A stretch of 64,000 bases of DNA from Psychrobacter sp. NZS113 (GCF_015864825.1 NZ_JADYWL010000007.1:1-64000); one strand, 5' to 3'; positions 7,711-16,784 are shown, counted from the first letter of the stretch. Notes: generated from the sequence alone by a model not told the origin. Program-made: numbers and translations.

Positions 7711-9099
7711 ATGACCAACCCCGCATCGATTGCTGATACTCGACACAATACTCATCCAGATTTAGAGATGGACAGTGATTTGGATAATAGCTTGGAAAAT
7801 ATTGACGATTTAAATTATGCCACACTTACTGAGGCACTTGAGCAGACTGTGTTTGAAAACTTCGATGATGGCTTATATATCGGCATGATGTCGGGCACCA
7901 GTTTGGACGGTATGGATGCCGTTCTTTGTCAATTCGGTACAGATACTGGTAATGAAGAAGAAACGCAGCAGCCCATGCGCTTGTTAGCTTCTTATAGTCA
8001 AGACTTCCCACCGCGACTGCGTGAAGTATTGTTAGCATTATGTCAGCCCAACGGTGTTCAGGCATTAACACCCACAGCTGACGAACCAAATAGCGAGCTG
8101 GACTGGTTCGGCTGGGCAAGTCGCGAGTATGGTGAGTTTGCAAGTGAGGTGGTCAATACGTTATTAAAACAAGCCGATACCGATGTAGAGTTGGTGCTAG
8201 CCATTGGCTGTCATGGTCAGACTGTGCGCCATCGTCCGCAGATGGGCTTTAGCTTACAGTTACTCGATGCCAATATCATCGCTGAGCGTACAGGTATCAG
8301 TGTGGTTAGCGATTTTCGACGCCGTGATATGGCCGTTGGTGGTCAAGGTGCGCCATTGGTTCCAGCCTTTCATCAAGCACTGTTTGCCACGCCTGACAGT
8401 ACTCGCGTGTTATTGAACTTGGGCGGCATTGCTAATATCACTGTCTTGCCAGCGACTTCTACTAACTCATCAAATCAACCAGACAGTATCATAGGTAATG
8501 TTGTAGATAATGGCGTTGTGGGTTACGACACTGGCCCTGCCAACTTACTATTGGATGCATGGACAGCGTTGCATACGAATAAAGGTTATGATGCGGGTGG
8601 TGCATGGGCGCAGTCTGGTCAAGTCATTGAGCCGCTGCTCAACCAGCTGTTGGTACATCCGTTTTTTGCAAAACCTTATCCCAAAAGTACTGGGCGTGAA
8701 GACTTTAACTTAGCATGGCTGCAAGAAGAGCTACAAAAATTCGAACAAGCATCTGCTATCATTCGTTATTCGTCAGCAGATGTACAGGCTACACTCACTG
8801 AACTGACGGCCATCAGTGCGAGTGCGCAAATTAATCAATTTATCGACGCTAATAAAAATACTGCGGTATATGTCTGCGGTGGCGGTGCATTGAATGGCTA
8901 TTTAATGACACGCTTGCAGGTACACCTTCCTCATTGCACAATAGAAATGACTGCGAGCTTGGGACTGGATCCAACGTGGGTAGAAGCCGTTGCTTTTGCA
9001 TGGCTAGCAAGACAAACATTGATGGGTGAAACAGGTAATTTGCCAGCAGTGACGGGTGCAAGTAAAAACGTGGTGTTGGGACAAGTCTGTTTTGCGTAG
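7711..9099 (+). CDS. anmK: Anhydro-N-acetylmuramic acid kinase
   Basis: This kinase phosphorylates and opens 1,6-anhydro-MurNAc to give MurNAc-6-phosphate in cell-wall recycling. It has 462 residues. The family signature YIGMMSGTSLDGMDAVLC spans about 56-73. GCHGQTVRHRP, LNLGGIANIT, GYDTGPAN, TGREDFNL and VCGGGALNGYLM follow in the expected order. The enzyme is usually about 370 residues long. The excess is an acidic N-terminal extension of about 54 residues plus small internal insertions. The ATG follows AAGGTAA. It is divergent from tyrS and monocistronic. Confidence 0.95.
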   Translation: MTNPASIADTRHNTHPDLEMDSDLDNSLENIDDLNYATLTEALEQTVFENFDDGLYIGMMSGTSLDGMDAVLCQFGTDTGNEEETQQPMRLLASYSQDFPPRLREVLLALCQPNGVQALTPTADEPNSELDWFGWASREYGEFASEVVNTLLKQADTDVELVLAIGCHGQTVRHRPQMGFSLQLLDANIIAERTGISVVSDFRRRDMAVGGQGAPLVPAFHQALFATPDSTRVLLNLGGIANITVLPATSTNSSNQPDSIIGNVVDNGVVGYDTGPANLLLDAWTALHTNKGYDAGGAWAQSGQVIEPLLNQLLVHPFFAKPYPKSTGREDFNLAWLQEELQKFEQASAIIRYSSADVQATLTELTAISASAQINQFIDANKNTAVYVCGGGALNGYLMTRLQVHLPHCTIEMTASLGLDPTWVEAVAFAWLARQTLMGETGNLPAVTGASKNVVLGQVCFA

Positions 9100-9131
9100 C
9101 AGATTTCATTACTATACTGCAGGTCTCACTA

Positions 9132-9338
9132 ATGTCTGTTGTTATTACCAGTCCAATAGAACATGGTTATATTGATATCAATGTACCCAGTATAAGTTAT
9201 ACATGAGTATATTTAGCGAGACGACAACATAATGTCTTTACCTTAGATAGTAACGGCCTTATCGTGGATAAACTACATAGTCAAAGTATAGGCAGTCATC
9301 AGCAATACCTTTATACTATTAAAGCAATAGATAGCTAA
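9132..9338 (+). pseudogene. Possible gene remnant with an in-frame TGA
   Basis: One reading frame starts at ATG 9132, is interrupted by TGA at 9204-9206 after 24 codons, and continues in the same frame for 43 codons to TAA at 9336. The two halves (start MSVVITSPIEHGYIDIN, end GSHQQYLYTIKAIDS) have protein-like composition. I do not recognise the family. It may be a decayed gene fragment or chance. There is no good ribosome-binding site before the ATG. Confidence 0.25.
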
Positions 9339-9554
9339 AGCAGCAGGTAGCCTTTGATACACTCGTTAGGCTTCGCAAGTACACTACACTTAAGTTTACA
9401 TATGTACACTTAAGTGTTTTATAATGGTTGTAAAAATGCATGTATGACGCTATAAATAGTATAACGCGACAGTAACAAACGATATGACGACAGCGCAATC
9501 AAATAATATCAGAAAAAACCATCCTTTTAGGAACGCAAGTACAGGACATATAGC
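9339..9554. other. Spacer upstream of the KAS II gene
   Basis: Between about 9356 and 9385 the spacer contains GATACA...CGTTAGGCTTCGCAAGT, which weakly resembles the left half of repeat copy C. After it come two ACACTTAAGT palindromes around 9394-9418. No gene is seen. The KAS II ribosome-binding site AGGA is at its right end. Confidence 0.3.
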
Positions 9555-10916
9555 ATGAGCCAAGACATCAATACAGCCACATCACCGACGACGACTGGCA
9601 CAAAGCGCCGTCCAAAAAAGCCTCATTATGAGCGCGATGATGACACTCGAGTGGTCGTTACCGGTATGGGAGCTATCACCCCACTGGGCCTAGATCTTGA
9701 GAGCACATGGACCAAACTTCTGAATGGCGAAAGTGGTATCGTACCCATCACTCACTTTGATGCCACAGAATACCGCGCTCAAATTGCCGGTGTGGTCAAA
9801 GACTTCGATGCCAAGCAATATATGAATGCAAAAGATGCGCGCCGCTATGATGAGTTTATGCATTATGCCATCGGCGCAACTACCATGGCCTTACATAATG
9901 CTGGCTTCATCGATGAGATTGGTGCAGCTGATGCGCCCGTTAAAAATGTCGATCAAGAACGTTTTGGCGTGATTATTGGGTCAGGTATTGGCGGTATTCA
10001 AACCATCGAAAACAGCTGTGCGACGCTCAATGCTCACGGGCCAAAAAAAGTATCGCCTTTTATTATTCCTGGCTCTATTGTGAATATGGCAGCTGGTCTT
10101 GTAGCCATCAAACATAAACTAAAAGGCCCTAACCTTGCTACATCGACAGCCTGTACAACTTCAACACACGCCATTGGTTTAGCAGCGCGATTGATTGCAC
10201 ATGGTGATGCCGATGTCATGCTGGCAGGTGGTAGCGAAAAAGGCTCAAGTCCTTTAGGTATGTCTGGTTTTGCCGCGATGCATGCGTTATCAACGCGCAA
10301 TGATGAGCCTACCAAAGCCTCTCGTCCATTTGATAAAGACCGTGATGGTTTTGTACTCGGTGATGGTGCTGGCGTAATGGTATTAGAGAGCCTTGCTCAT
10401 GCTAAAGCACGTGGTGCAACGATATTGGCAGAACTGGTTGGGTTTGGCATGAGTGATGACGCCAGCCACATTACCTCGCCACCAGAAGATGGTAGCGGTG
10501 CTGCCCGTGCCATGCAAAATGCGATTCATGATGCGGGTATCGAGCCTTCTGTAGTTGGTTACGTCAATGCACATGGTACCAGTACACCTGCTGGCGATGT
10601 CGCCGAATCACTGGCTATCGAAACCGTCTTTTCAGCAGTTAAAGACACTATATTGGTCAGCTCCACCAAGTCTATGACAGGCCATTTGCTTGGTGCTGCG
10701 GGCGGTATTGAAGCTATTTTCACTGTAATGGCGCTTCAGCATCAGCATGTACCACCTACCATTAACTTAGATAATCTCGAAGACAATTGCAACCTTGACT
10801 ATGTTGCCAACCAATCTCGTAAAGTTGAAAACCTACAATACGCTGTTTCGAACAGCTTTGGCTTTGGTGGCACCAATGGCTCACTAGTCTTTGCACGTTG
10901 GCCTAACAATGACTAG
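9555..10916 (+). CDS. fabF: 3-oxoacyl-ACP synthase II (KAS II)
   Basis: A beta-ketoacyl-ACP synthase that condenses malonyl-ACP with acyl-ACP in fatty acid elongation. It has 453 residues. The thiolase-fold catalytic residues are present: Cys200 in STACTTSTH, His340 in VNAHGTSTPAGD, Lys372 and His377 in STKSMTGHLLGAAGG. The C-terminal NSFGFGGTNGSLVF is typical. FabF is usually about 412 residues, and here the first 30 are an added polar, basic tail. No other fab gene is adjacent, so it may be a second, stand-alone KAS II. The symbol rests on family similarity. It starts behind AGGA and ends before a terminator. Confidence 0.88.
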   Translation: MSQDINTATSPTTTGTKRRPKKPHYERDDDTRVVVTGMGAITPLGLDLESTWTKLLNGESGIVPITHFDATEYRAQIAGVVKDFDAKQYMNAKDARRYDEFMHYAIGATTMALHNAGFIDEIGAADAPVKNVDQERFGVIIGSGIGGIQTIENSCATLNAHGPKKVSPFIIPGSIVNMAAGLVAIKHKLKGPNLATSTACTTSTHAIGLAARLIAHGDADVMLAGGSEKGSSPLGMSGFAAMHALSTRNDEPTKASRPFDKDRDGFVLGDGAGVMVLESLAHAKARGATILAELVGFGMSDDASHITSPPEDGSGAARAMQNAIHDAGIEPSVVGYVNAHGTSTPAGDVAESLAIETVFSAVKDTILVSSTKSMTGHLLGAAGGIEAIFTVMALQHQHVPPTINLDNLEDNCNLDYVANQSRKVENLQYAVSNSFGFGGTNGSLVFARWPNND

Positions 10917-10985
10917 GGCATAAAAGCGCATAATGAGATGCGTTGTAACCTTGGTGTCAGATTTACTACGTTTGTCCACTTGCAG

Positions 10986-11023
10986 CCCCTTATCTTACTT
11001 GCGTATGATAAGGGGTAATTTTT
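10986..11023 (+). terminator. Intrinsic terminator after fabF
   Basis: CCCCTTATC (10986-10994) pairs with GATAAGGGG (11007-11015), followed by TAATTTTT. It ends just before the start region of the next gene. Confidence 0.7.
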
Positions 11024-11044
11024 GGAACATTTATGGAAGATACC

Positions 11045-11884
11045 ATGTCAAGCTACTCATTTTCCCATCAGTTTTATCAACGCTGGACGTGTGCGCCTGA
11101 ACCCATCCGCGCAGCTATTACCCAAGAGCTAAAAGACATTACCACTTTACTGCAAAGCGATACACCCTTTGAGAGCTTTGAATTTCAAACCCATGATTTG
11201 GATGCTCATATTGATGAGCTTTATGAAAACCACGAAGCCGAGCAAGCCATTGCAAAGGCCATTGCTGATAAACAAGAGCAAGCACGCGCAGCCGCCGAAC
11301 AACAACGTATCGAAGAAGCACAGAAAATAAAAGCGGCAGAGGATGCCAAGCTCAAAGAAGAAGCTAAATTAAAAGAAGAGGCCAAACTGCGTGAAGAAGC
11401 AGAGGCCGCACAAAAAGAACAAGAAAAGAATGCAGCAATAGCCGCTGATAAGAACAATGATAAGTCAGTAGTAGCAGTTGAGACAAATACTGAAAACAAC
11501 GCTAATAGTAGCATCCCTGATAGCTCTGAAAAAAATAATACCAAAAGTGTGGCTACTGAAAATCCTACGCCGAACCATAAAACCATTAGCGAACATGCGA
11601 ACGCTGTTGAAGACAATACGGTTAATAATGATAGCAGCGTTAAAAATGATAGCGCTATTAAAGCCATCAACGATAAAGCCAGTAATGCCATCAAGTTGGC
11701 ATTAAAAGACGCCAAACTGAGTACCACGCATCAAGAACTGATCCGTGAACTTGAGGTACAAATTGATGATTACCTCAGTGAGCAAATGATGCTGATGTCT
11801 GAAAACTTAAAGTCTTGGCTACATGCTGAAGTCATCCAAAATCTAAGCGATCAAGATAAATCACAGACCAATAAAGAATCATAA
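11045..11884 (+). CDS. Unknown coiled-coil, Ala/Lys/Glu-rich protein
   Basis: A 279-residue protein that I do not recognise. Residues 1-60 form a compact-looking part (SYSFSHQFYQRWTCAPEP). Residues 60-130 are an Ala/Glu/Lys/Gln helix with repeated AKLKEE units, a likely coiled coil. Residues 130-205 are Asn/Ser/Thr-rich and probably disordered, and 205-279 return to helix. There is no signal peptide or membrane segment. GGAAG at the right distance supports the ATG at 11045 over the in-frame one at 11033. A strong terminator follows, so it is monocistronic. Confidence 0.7.
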   Translation: MSSYSFSHQFYQRWTCAPEPIRAAITQELKDITTLLQSDTPFESFEFQTHDLDAHIDELYENHEAEQAIAKAIADKQEQARAAAEQQRIEEAQKIKAAEDAKLKEEAKLKEEAKLREEAEAAQKEQEKNAAIAADKNNDKSVVAVETNTENNANSSIPDSSEKNNTKSVATENPTPNHKTISEHANAVEDNTVNNDSSVKNDSAIKAINDKASNAIKLALKDAKLSTTHQELIRELEVQIDDYLSEQMMLMSENLKSWLHAEVIQNLSDQDKSQTNKES

Positions 11885-11913
11885 CGAAGCTAAATGCTGC
11901 GTTCCGATAACGG

Positions 11914-11947
11914 AAAAGCCCTGTAAATGATTTACAGGGCTTTTTCT
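11914..11947. terminator. Intrinsic terminator between convergent genes
   Basis: AAAAGCCCTGTAAA (11914-11927) pairs perfectly with TTTACAGGGCTTTT (11931-11944). It is flanked by A and T tracts and can work in both directions. Confidence 0.9.
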
Positions 11948-11977
11948 ATTTTAGATTCGCAGATATAGGCCTTTACT

Positions 11978-13795
11978 TTAAATAGCCTGCGTACGCTCAG
12001 TTAACCACTCAAGTGCTGCACCGTCGACACGGTCTTTTAGCTCCGCATAAACTTGGCTGTGATAATCGTTGAGCCAGTCAATCTCTACTTGATTCAACAA
12101 TGACGACTCAATCAAACGAGTATCAATCGGACAGTAAGTAACGGTTTCAAAGTTTAAGAATTTACCAAACTCTGTCTCGGTAGGGCTTGCCACACGCGTA
12201 TTAACCATTAGATTTTCAATGCGAATACCCCACTTGCCTTCACGGTATAGACCTGGCTCATTACTTGAAATCATACCTTCTTTCATGGCACGCTCTTTCG
12301 GCGTACTCGCGTTATAAGCAATGACTTGTGGACCTTCGTGGACATTTAAGAAGTAACCAACCCCATGACCGGTACCATGACCATAGTCCATCTGTGCCTG
12401 CCATAGAGGCGCACGGCAAATGGCATCGATTAATGGTGAAGCGATACCGTCAGGGAAATGCGCTTTTGCCAATGCAATATGGGCTTTTAGCACTGTGGTA
12501 AAGTCGCGTTTATGCTCAGAACTGACTTGTCCGATACCGACCACGCGAGTGATATCAGTCGTGCCATTTTGGTATTGCGCGCCTGAGTCAATCAGTAGCA
12601 ATCCGCCCTCGCCCTCGGCCACATCAAGATAGCTGAATTTTTCTGGTGTTGCGCGGTAATGTGGCAGCGCACCGTTTTCATTAAAACCTGCAATCGTTGG
12701 AAAGCTTGGCGATACATAGTGTGGCTGCTGACTACGTACATCGATTAGCATGCTATCCACGTCTAACTCACTCAAACGCTCACCGTTTGCTAAGCGCTGC
12801 TCAAATGTCGCAAAAAACTCAGCTAAGGCAGCACCATCTTGACGCATGGCTTCACGCACATGATCGATATCAGCATCAGCTTTAACAGATTTAAGTAGCG
12901 TACTTGGCGCCATTTGCTCAATAAAGCCGATACCGTCTGCCATCTTCGATAGCGTACCGACTGCAACCTTACTTGGATCTAATAACAATAAGTCTTCTGG
13001 CGTCAACGCGCTCAATGCCTCTTGTACTGCATCATAATCAGCAATCGTGATGCCGCTATCTTTTAGGGCTGTGGCGATATCAGCACTGACTTTATTGTTA
13101 TCGATAAACAATGTCGCGTCATTTTCACTGATGAGCATGTGTGACAAAAACACAGGGTTGTAATCAACATCAGCACCGCGTAAGTTGGTCAACCATGCGA
13201 TGTCATCTAAACTTGAGAGTAAATGATGCGTCGCTCCTGCCTCTGCCATACCTGCACGCACGGCGGCAAGTTTTGAGGTGGCAGACTGAGCAAGAAATTG
13301 TTCATCATGAGCATACAACTTGGCAGCTGGTAGCGCTGGACGATCTGTCCATATTTCTGTCAACACGTCACGTTCAGTAATTAAAGTAATGTCATTGGCA
13401 TCAAATGCGTTCAACAATCGGTCCTGCTCAGCGATAGACAACACATTGCCATCGACTGCCACACTATCACCTTCTTGCAAATGCTCAGCTAACCAATCAA
13501 TATGATTGGGCTGACCTGGAGCCAGCTTCTCTAAAGTAATACCCGTGCCGTCTAACTGATCAGCAGCGTGTACCCAATAACGACTGTCTGTCCACAGACC
13601 AGCAAAATCAGCAGTCACGACGAGCGTACCGACCGAACCTGTGAATCCTGACAGCCATAAGCGTGCTTGCCAATATTCAGGCAAGTACTCAGATAAATGT
13701 GGATCGGCAGATGGGACGATAATCGCTGTCAGGTCTTGTGCAGCTATGGTCTGACGCAGACTATCGATACGATCATGGATGATTTGTTTATTCAT
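11978..13795 (-). CDS. Aminopeptidase P family protein (Xaa-Pro aminopeptidase, M24B)
   Basis: A cytosolic metallopeptidase that releases N-terminal residues before proline. It has 605 residues, the long three-domain type with two creatinase-like N-terminal domains and a pita-bread catalytic domain at about 310-540. Metal ligands are visible: Asp in LLLIDSGAQY and GTTDITR (about 400-413), His in GHGTGHGVGYF (about 475), Glu in SSNEPGLY (about 511) and Glu in GIRIENLMV (about 527). ATG 13795 has an AAGGACAC-type ribosome-binding site. It is transcribed alone on the minus strand. Confidence 0.92.
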   Translation of the reverse strand: MNKQIIHDRIDSLRQTIAAQDLTAIIVPSADPHLSEYLPEYWQARLWLSGFTGSVGTLVVTADFAGLWTDSRYWVHAADQLDGTGITLEKLAPGQPNHIDWLAEHLQEGDSVAVDGNVLSIAEQDRLLNAFDANDITLITERDVLTEIWTDRPALPAAKLYAHDEQFLAQSATSKLAAVRAGMAEAGATHHLLSSLDDIAWLTNLRGADVDYNPVFLSHMLISENDATLFIDNNKVSADIATALKDSGITIADYDAVQEALSALTPEDLLLLDPSKVAVGTLSKMADGIGFIEQMAPSTLLKSVKADADIDHVREAMRQDGAALAEFFATFEQRLANGERLSELDVDSMLIDVRSQQPHYVSPSFPTIAGFNENGALPHYRATPEKFSYLDVAEGEGGLLLIDSGAQYQNGTTDITRVVGIGQVSSEHKRDFTTVLKAHIALAKAHFPDGIASPLIDAICRAPLWQAQMDYGHGTGHGVGYFLNVHEGPQVIAYNASTPKERAMKEGMISSNEPGLYREGKWGIRIENLMVNTRVASPTETEFGKFLNFETVTYCPIDTRLIESSLLNQVEIDWLNDYHSQVYAELKDRVDGAALEWLTERTQAI

Positions 13796-14183
13796 TAAAA
13801 GTGTCCTTATTAGAGGTAGAGCAATTAATTCGAAAGAAATTAGTTCTAGAAATTATTACTGTGCGGCGGCTATGGATAGTCGTCTTATTCGAGCGGAAAA
13901 ATTTTAAGCAGTCATTGACCGATTATTATTAGAGTTATAGTCAATTACATTCAATCATTTAAGAGTTAAAGGTTTGCCAATAACCAGATACAGGAAACTA
14001 CCTATGGTTAAAGCAGAATCGTATCACAACAGCACACCATTAGATGTTTGGGCAGATAGCAGGGTTTCAATGGCGCAAGAGAAATATCTCTCCAATTAAA
14101 ACAATAAAACGTGCTACCAATTATGGTAACACGTCTCATCATACGTCACTTGTGCTGTTATTATTCACAAATGTACATCAGCC
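13796..14183. other. Spacer with a possible small gene
   Basis: A non-coding stretch between the minus-strand pepP-like and POT genes. It contains one short plus-strand frame with a good ribosome-binding site (14004-14099, listed separately). After it, an 11-bp nearly perfect hairpin pairs 14109-14119 with 14124-14134 (one mismatch, no T-tract). The dispersed repeat copy A begins at 14184. Confidence 0.4.
14004..14099 (+). CDS. Candidate 31-residue small protein
   Basis: This frame encodes 31 residues beginning MVKAESYHNSTPLDVW. The ATG is preceded by AGGA at 8 bases, and a hairpin follows 10 bases after the stop. The peptide is hydrophilic with no membrane segment and no recognised family. 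It may be a genuine small protein or a remnant of a longer gene. Only the start signal and position support it. Confidence 0.3.
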   Translation: MVKAESYHNSTPLDVWADSRVSMAQEKYLSN

Positions 14184-14290
14184 TATAGTTAATCCAAAAT
14201 AATATCGATACAAGGAAACCGAGTGCAAGCTATACATTCGTATGGTTAGCGAGGTTGACACTGTAGCGGTTTTATAGTGGATTAACTATA
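14184..14290 (+). repeat. Dispersed 107-bp repeat, copy A
   Basis: The copy is bounded by a perfect 12-bp inverted repeat, TATAGTTAATCC at 14184-14195 and GGATTAACTATA at 14279-14290. Its interior reads GATACAAGG, then CGAGTGCAAG, a central imperfect hairpin, and GACACTGTAGC. Copies B (22821-22928) and the reverse complement of C (49141-49248) share this order. It has no coding capacity and is MITE-like. It ends two bases from the stop codon of the POT transporter gene. Confidence 0.8.
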
Positions 14291-14292
14291 CC

Positions 14293-15861
14293 TTATTGCT
14301 TGGCTAGCTGTTTCTCACGCTCACTATCTTTAAGCATTTTATTGATAGGTTTTGCTAATATCAGCAAGAATATCGCGGTAACCACCAAGAATATTGTCAT
14401 GGTTGTAAATAGACCTGGCAACCCTTCGATTTTGTCAGCTGATACATGACCACCAAAGAAAGCTGCAACCAAGTTACCCATTGCGATAGAAGCAAAGAAT
14501 AGCCCCATCATTTGACCCTGCATACCCTCTGGCGCCAGCTTAGTCATTGCAGACAAACCAACTGGGCTAAGTGCTAACTCACCCAACGTTAATAGCAACA
14601 GACTACCAACCAACCATAGTGGCGACGCTAAGCCAGCACCAGGCGCTAAGATGCTTTTTGAAGCAAAAATCATTAAGGCAAAACCTGCCGCTGCGAGTAG
14701 CATACCCAGTGCAAACTTAGCCATACTGCTAGGCTCAAGACCTCGGTTACCAAGCTTGACCCAGATGATACTGATGATGGGTGCCAATATTAAAATAAAT
14801 AAAGGATTCAACGACTGGAACCAAATGCTCGGTACATCAAACCCTAATACATTCAAATCGGTATAACGATCAGCAAACAAGTTAAAAGACGTTGGTTGCT
14901 GCTCAAAGCTCGACCAAAACAGCGTCGAACCAATAATTAAGATAAAGCAAATCAACAAACGCAGCTTGTCTGTCTTATCCAGCTTAGGTGAAATGAACAT
15001 AATAGCAAAGTACAGGATGACCACCCCAGCAATTATATAAGTCATATACTCTGCGACCATCTCAGGATTGAACGATATCATTCCTGTAGAAACCAATAGC
15101 ACTACGGCGACTAATAGCGCTAAAAAACCAGCGACCCAGCGACCGACATTTTTGTATTGATCATTGGATTTTTCCCACTCGGCAGTGATACCTTTAGCTC
15201 GTGCATAACGCGTCAAGTTCTTTTGCGCGACGAAACGATAGATGAGCAATGAGACCAGCATACCCAAGCCACCAACGCCGAAGCCGACATGCCACATACC
15301 TTTTTCTTTGAATACACCAACGATCAGCGCAGCCAATAACGCGCCGATGTTAATACCCATATAGAACAAGGTAAAACCGCCATCACGGCGAGAGTCACCT
15401 TTGGGGTATAAAGCCCCCACCATCACTGAGATACAGGTCTTAAATAATCCTGAGCCCAAGACGATACAGATTAAACCGACAAAGAACAGTGTCATGCCAA
15501 ACATAGAGGAGAGTGCAATACACAAATGACCAAGGGCAATAATAATACTGCCCCACCACAGTGCTCTCTCCTGACCTAGCCAGTTATCCGCTAGCCAGCC
15601 CCCAGGTACAGCAGCCAAGTACAACGAACCCGCGAAAATACCATAGATAGCAGAAGCGGTGACTTCATCAAAGCCAAAACCACCACTACCTACCGTCGCC
15701 ACCATAAATAAGACCAGTAGCGGGCGAATACTATAATAAGAAAACCGCTCCCACATCTCAGTGAAAAACAATGGACGTAGCGGCGTTGGATGCCCCATAA
15801 AGCCAGTATCTAGTGCGTCTAATTCAGCAGCATGAGCCCCCGATCGTGTTTCTGTGCCCAT
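14293..15861 (-). CDS. POT/PTR family proton-coupled peptide transporter
   Basis: An inner-membrane major-facilitator transporter that imports di- and tripeptides with protons. It has 522 residues and about 12-14 hydrophobic segments. The family motif ExxERFxYY is at residues 35-43 (EMWERFSYY), and LFYMGINIGALLA matches the PTR2 signature. GGWLADNWLG is the conserved loop after the second helix. It is closest in form to the DtpA/DtpT type. It is monocistronic on the minus strand, with repeat copy A directly behind its stop codon. Confidence 0.92.
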   Translation of the reverse strand: MGTETRSGAHAAELDALDTGFMGHPTPLRPLFFTEMWERFSYYSIRPLLVLFMVATVGSGGFGFDEVTASAIYGIFAGSLYLAAVPGGWLADNWLGQERALWWGSIIIALGHLCIALSSMFGMTLFFVGLICIVLGSGLFKTCISVMVGALYPKGDSRRDGGFTLFYMGINIGALLAALIVGVFKEKGMWHVGFGVGGLGMLVSLLIYRFVAQKNLTRYARAKGITAEWEKSNDQYKNVGRWVAGFLALLVAVVLLVSTGMISFNPEMVAEYMTYIIAGVVILYFAIMFISPKLDKTDKLRLLICFILIIGSTLFWSSFEQQPTSFNLFADRYTDLNVLGFDVPSIWFQSLNPLFILILAPIISIIWVKLGNRGLEPSSMAKFALGMLLAAAGFALMIFASKSILAPGAGLASPLWLVGSLLLLTLGELALSPVGLSAMTKLAPEGMQGQMMGLFFASIAMGNLVAAFFGGHVSADKIEGLPGLFTTMTIFLVVTAIFLLILAKPINKMLKDSEREKQLAKQ

Positions 15862-15998
15862 AACTTTATTCCTTTAAAGATCATATTGGTAATGACCAAG
15901 CCCCTATTTATTCCGATGGGCGGTCATATAGGCGAAGTATTGTTGCACTTGGTTATATTCAAGTAAAGAAAAAATTGGTTAAAAATTACACAATTACC

Positions 15999-16045
15999 CA
16001 TAAAAAAAGCCCGTTCTCAATAGTTGAGAACGGGCTTTTTTTATG
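15999..16045. terminator. Long bidirectional intrinsic terminator
   Basis: A perfect 22-bp stem, 15999-16020 with 16024-16045, has a GCCCGTTCTCAA core, a 3-base loop and 7-base A and T tracts on either side. It lies between two minus-strand genes and therefore ends transcription of the upstream 16188-16643 gene. The rest of the 15862-16187 spacer shows nothing else. Confidence 0.9.
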
Positions 16046-16187
16046 AGTCTCGAGGACACTACTATTATACTTATAGCACTGTTGATAGAGACTTCATAAT
16101 GCTTTCACTTGAATATATGTTACTTGAATACCTATCACTTGATAGCTAAGTAGCACTATTAGATCATGTAAATGTCCATATTACAGA

Positions 16188-16643
16188 CTACTGTGCCGCT
16201 GCCGTATCATCAGCTACGTCGCCAGCTTCCAAATCACCATCTGCTTGCTCTGCAGTCAAATCAGCATCAGCCACAGCGGCTTGGCTAACGGTGCCAGAGG
16301 CAGTCGCGGAGCCCGCTTCGGCTGTCACTACTGCGCTGTCAGTAGAACCTTCAGCAGTAGAATCTCCAGCAACTGTGGCTGGCGTAACCGTTGCATCTGC
16401 TGCAGTATCAGTTGCTGCTGGCGCTGTTTCATCAGCTGGCACAGCAGCATCTTCAGCGGCAGTCGCTTCTGCTTCATCAGCAGCGGCTAATTCCTCAGCA
16501 GTCTGAACAGTAATGTGCTGTCCTGCTGGACGTAAAAATCCAGAAACACCAATTAGTAAGACAATACCTAAAAACAAGGCAATACCACCTAAAGTGTATA
16601 ACAGCTCTTTTTTTGGATTGTTATTGACGATACCTTCTGACAT
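16188..16643 (-). CDS. Unknown single-pass membrane protein with acidic Ala-rich tail
   Basis: A 151-residue protein that I do not recognise. Residues 1-14 are polar, 15-37 form one transmembrane segment (LYTLGGIALFLGIVLLIGV), and about 55-151 are low-complexity Ala/Asp/Glu/Thr with many TAA, ADA and EAE runs and no Cys. The tail is strongly acidic and probably extended in the periplasm, judging from the N-in orientation suggested by the Lys pair before the helix. ATG 16643 is preceded by AGGTGG, and the in-frame GTG further upstream is rejected. It lies upstream of a strong terminator and is monocistronic. Confidence 0.7.
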   Translation of the reverse strand: MSEGIVNNNPKKELLYTLGGIALFLGIVLLIGVSGFLRPAGQHITVQTAEELAAADEAEATAAEDAAVPADETAPAATDTAADATVTPATVAGDSTAEGSTDSAVVTAEAGSATASGTVSQAAVADADLTAEQADGDLEAGDVADDTAAAQ

Positions 16644-16784
16644 ACCTGATCCACCTTGCACAAAATATTTGAAATATTGGCCTATTATATCGCAATTTAT
16701 ACCGATTTGTTAAAACCCTTAAGTATTTAAAGGATTTATTATCGGCAAACTTTGCCAGTCTCTTTTATAGCCTAGCACCGTCTC

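Noticed and set aside
11221-11727. 168-codon minus-strand frame rich in Ala, Ser and Leu
   Set aside because: It is the antisense shadow of the coiled-coil gene at 11045-11884, and its composition follows from the repetitive plus-strand codons.
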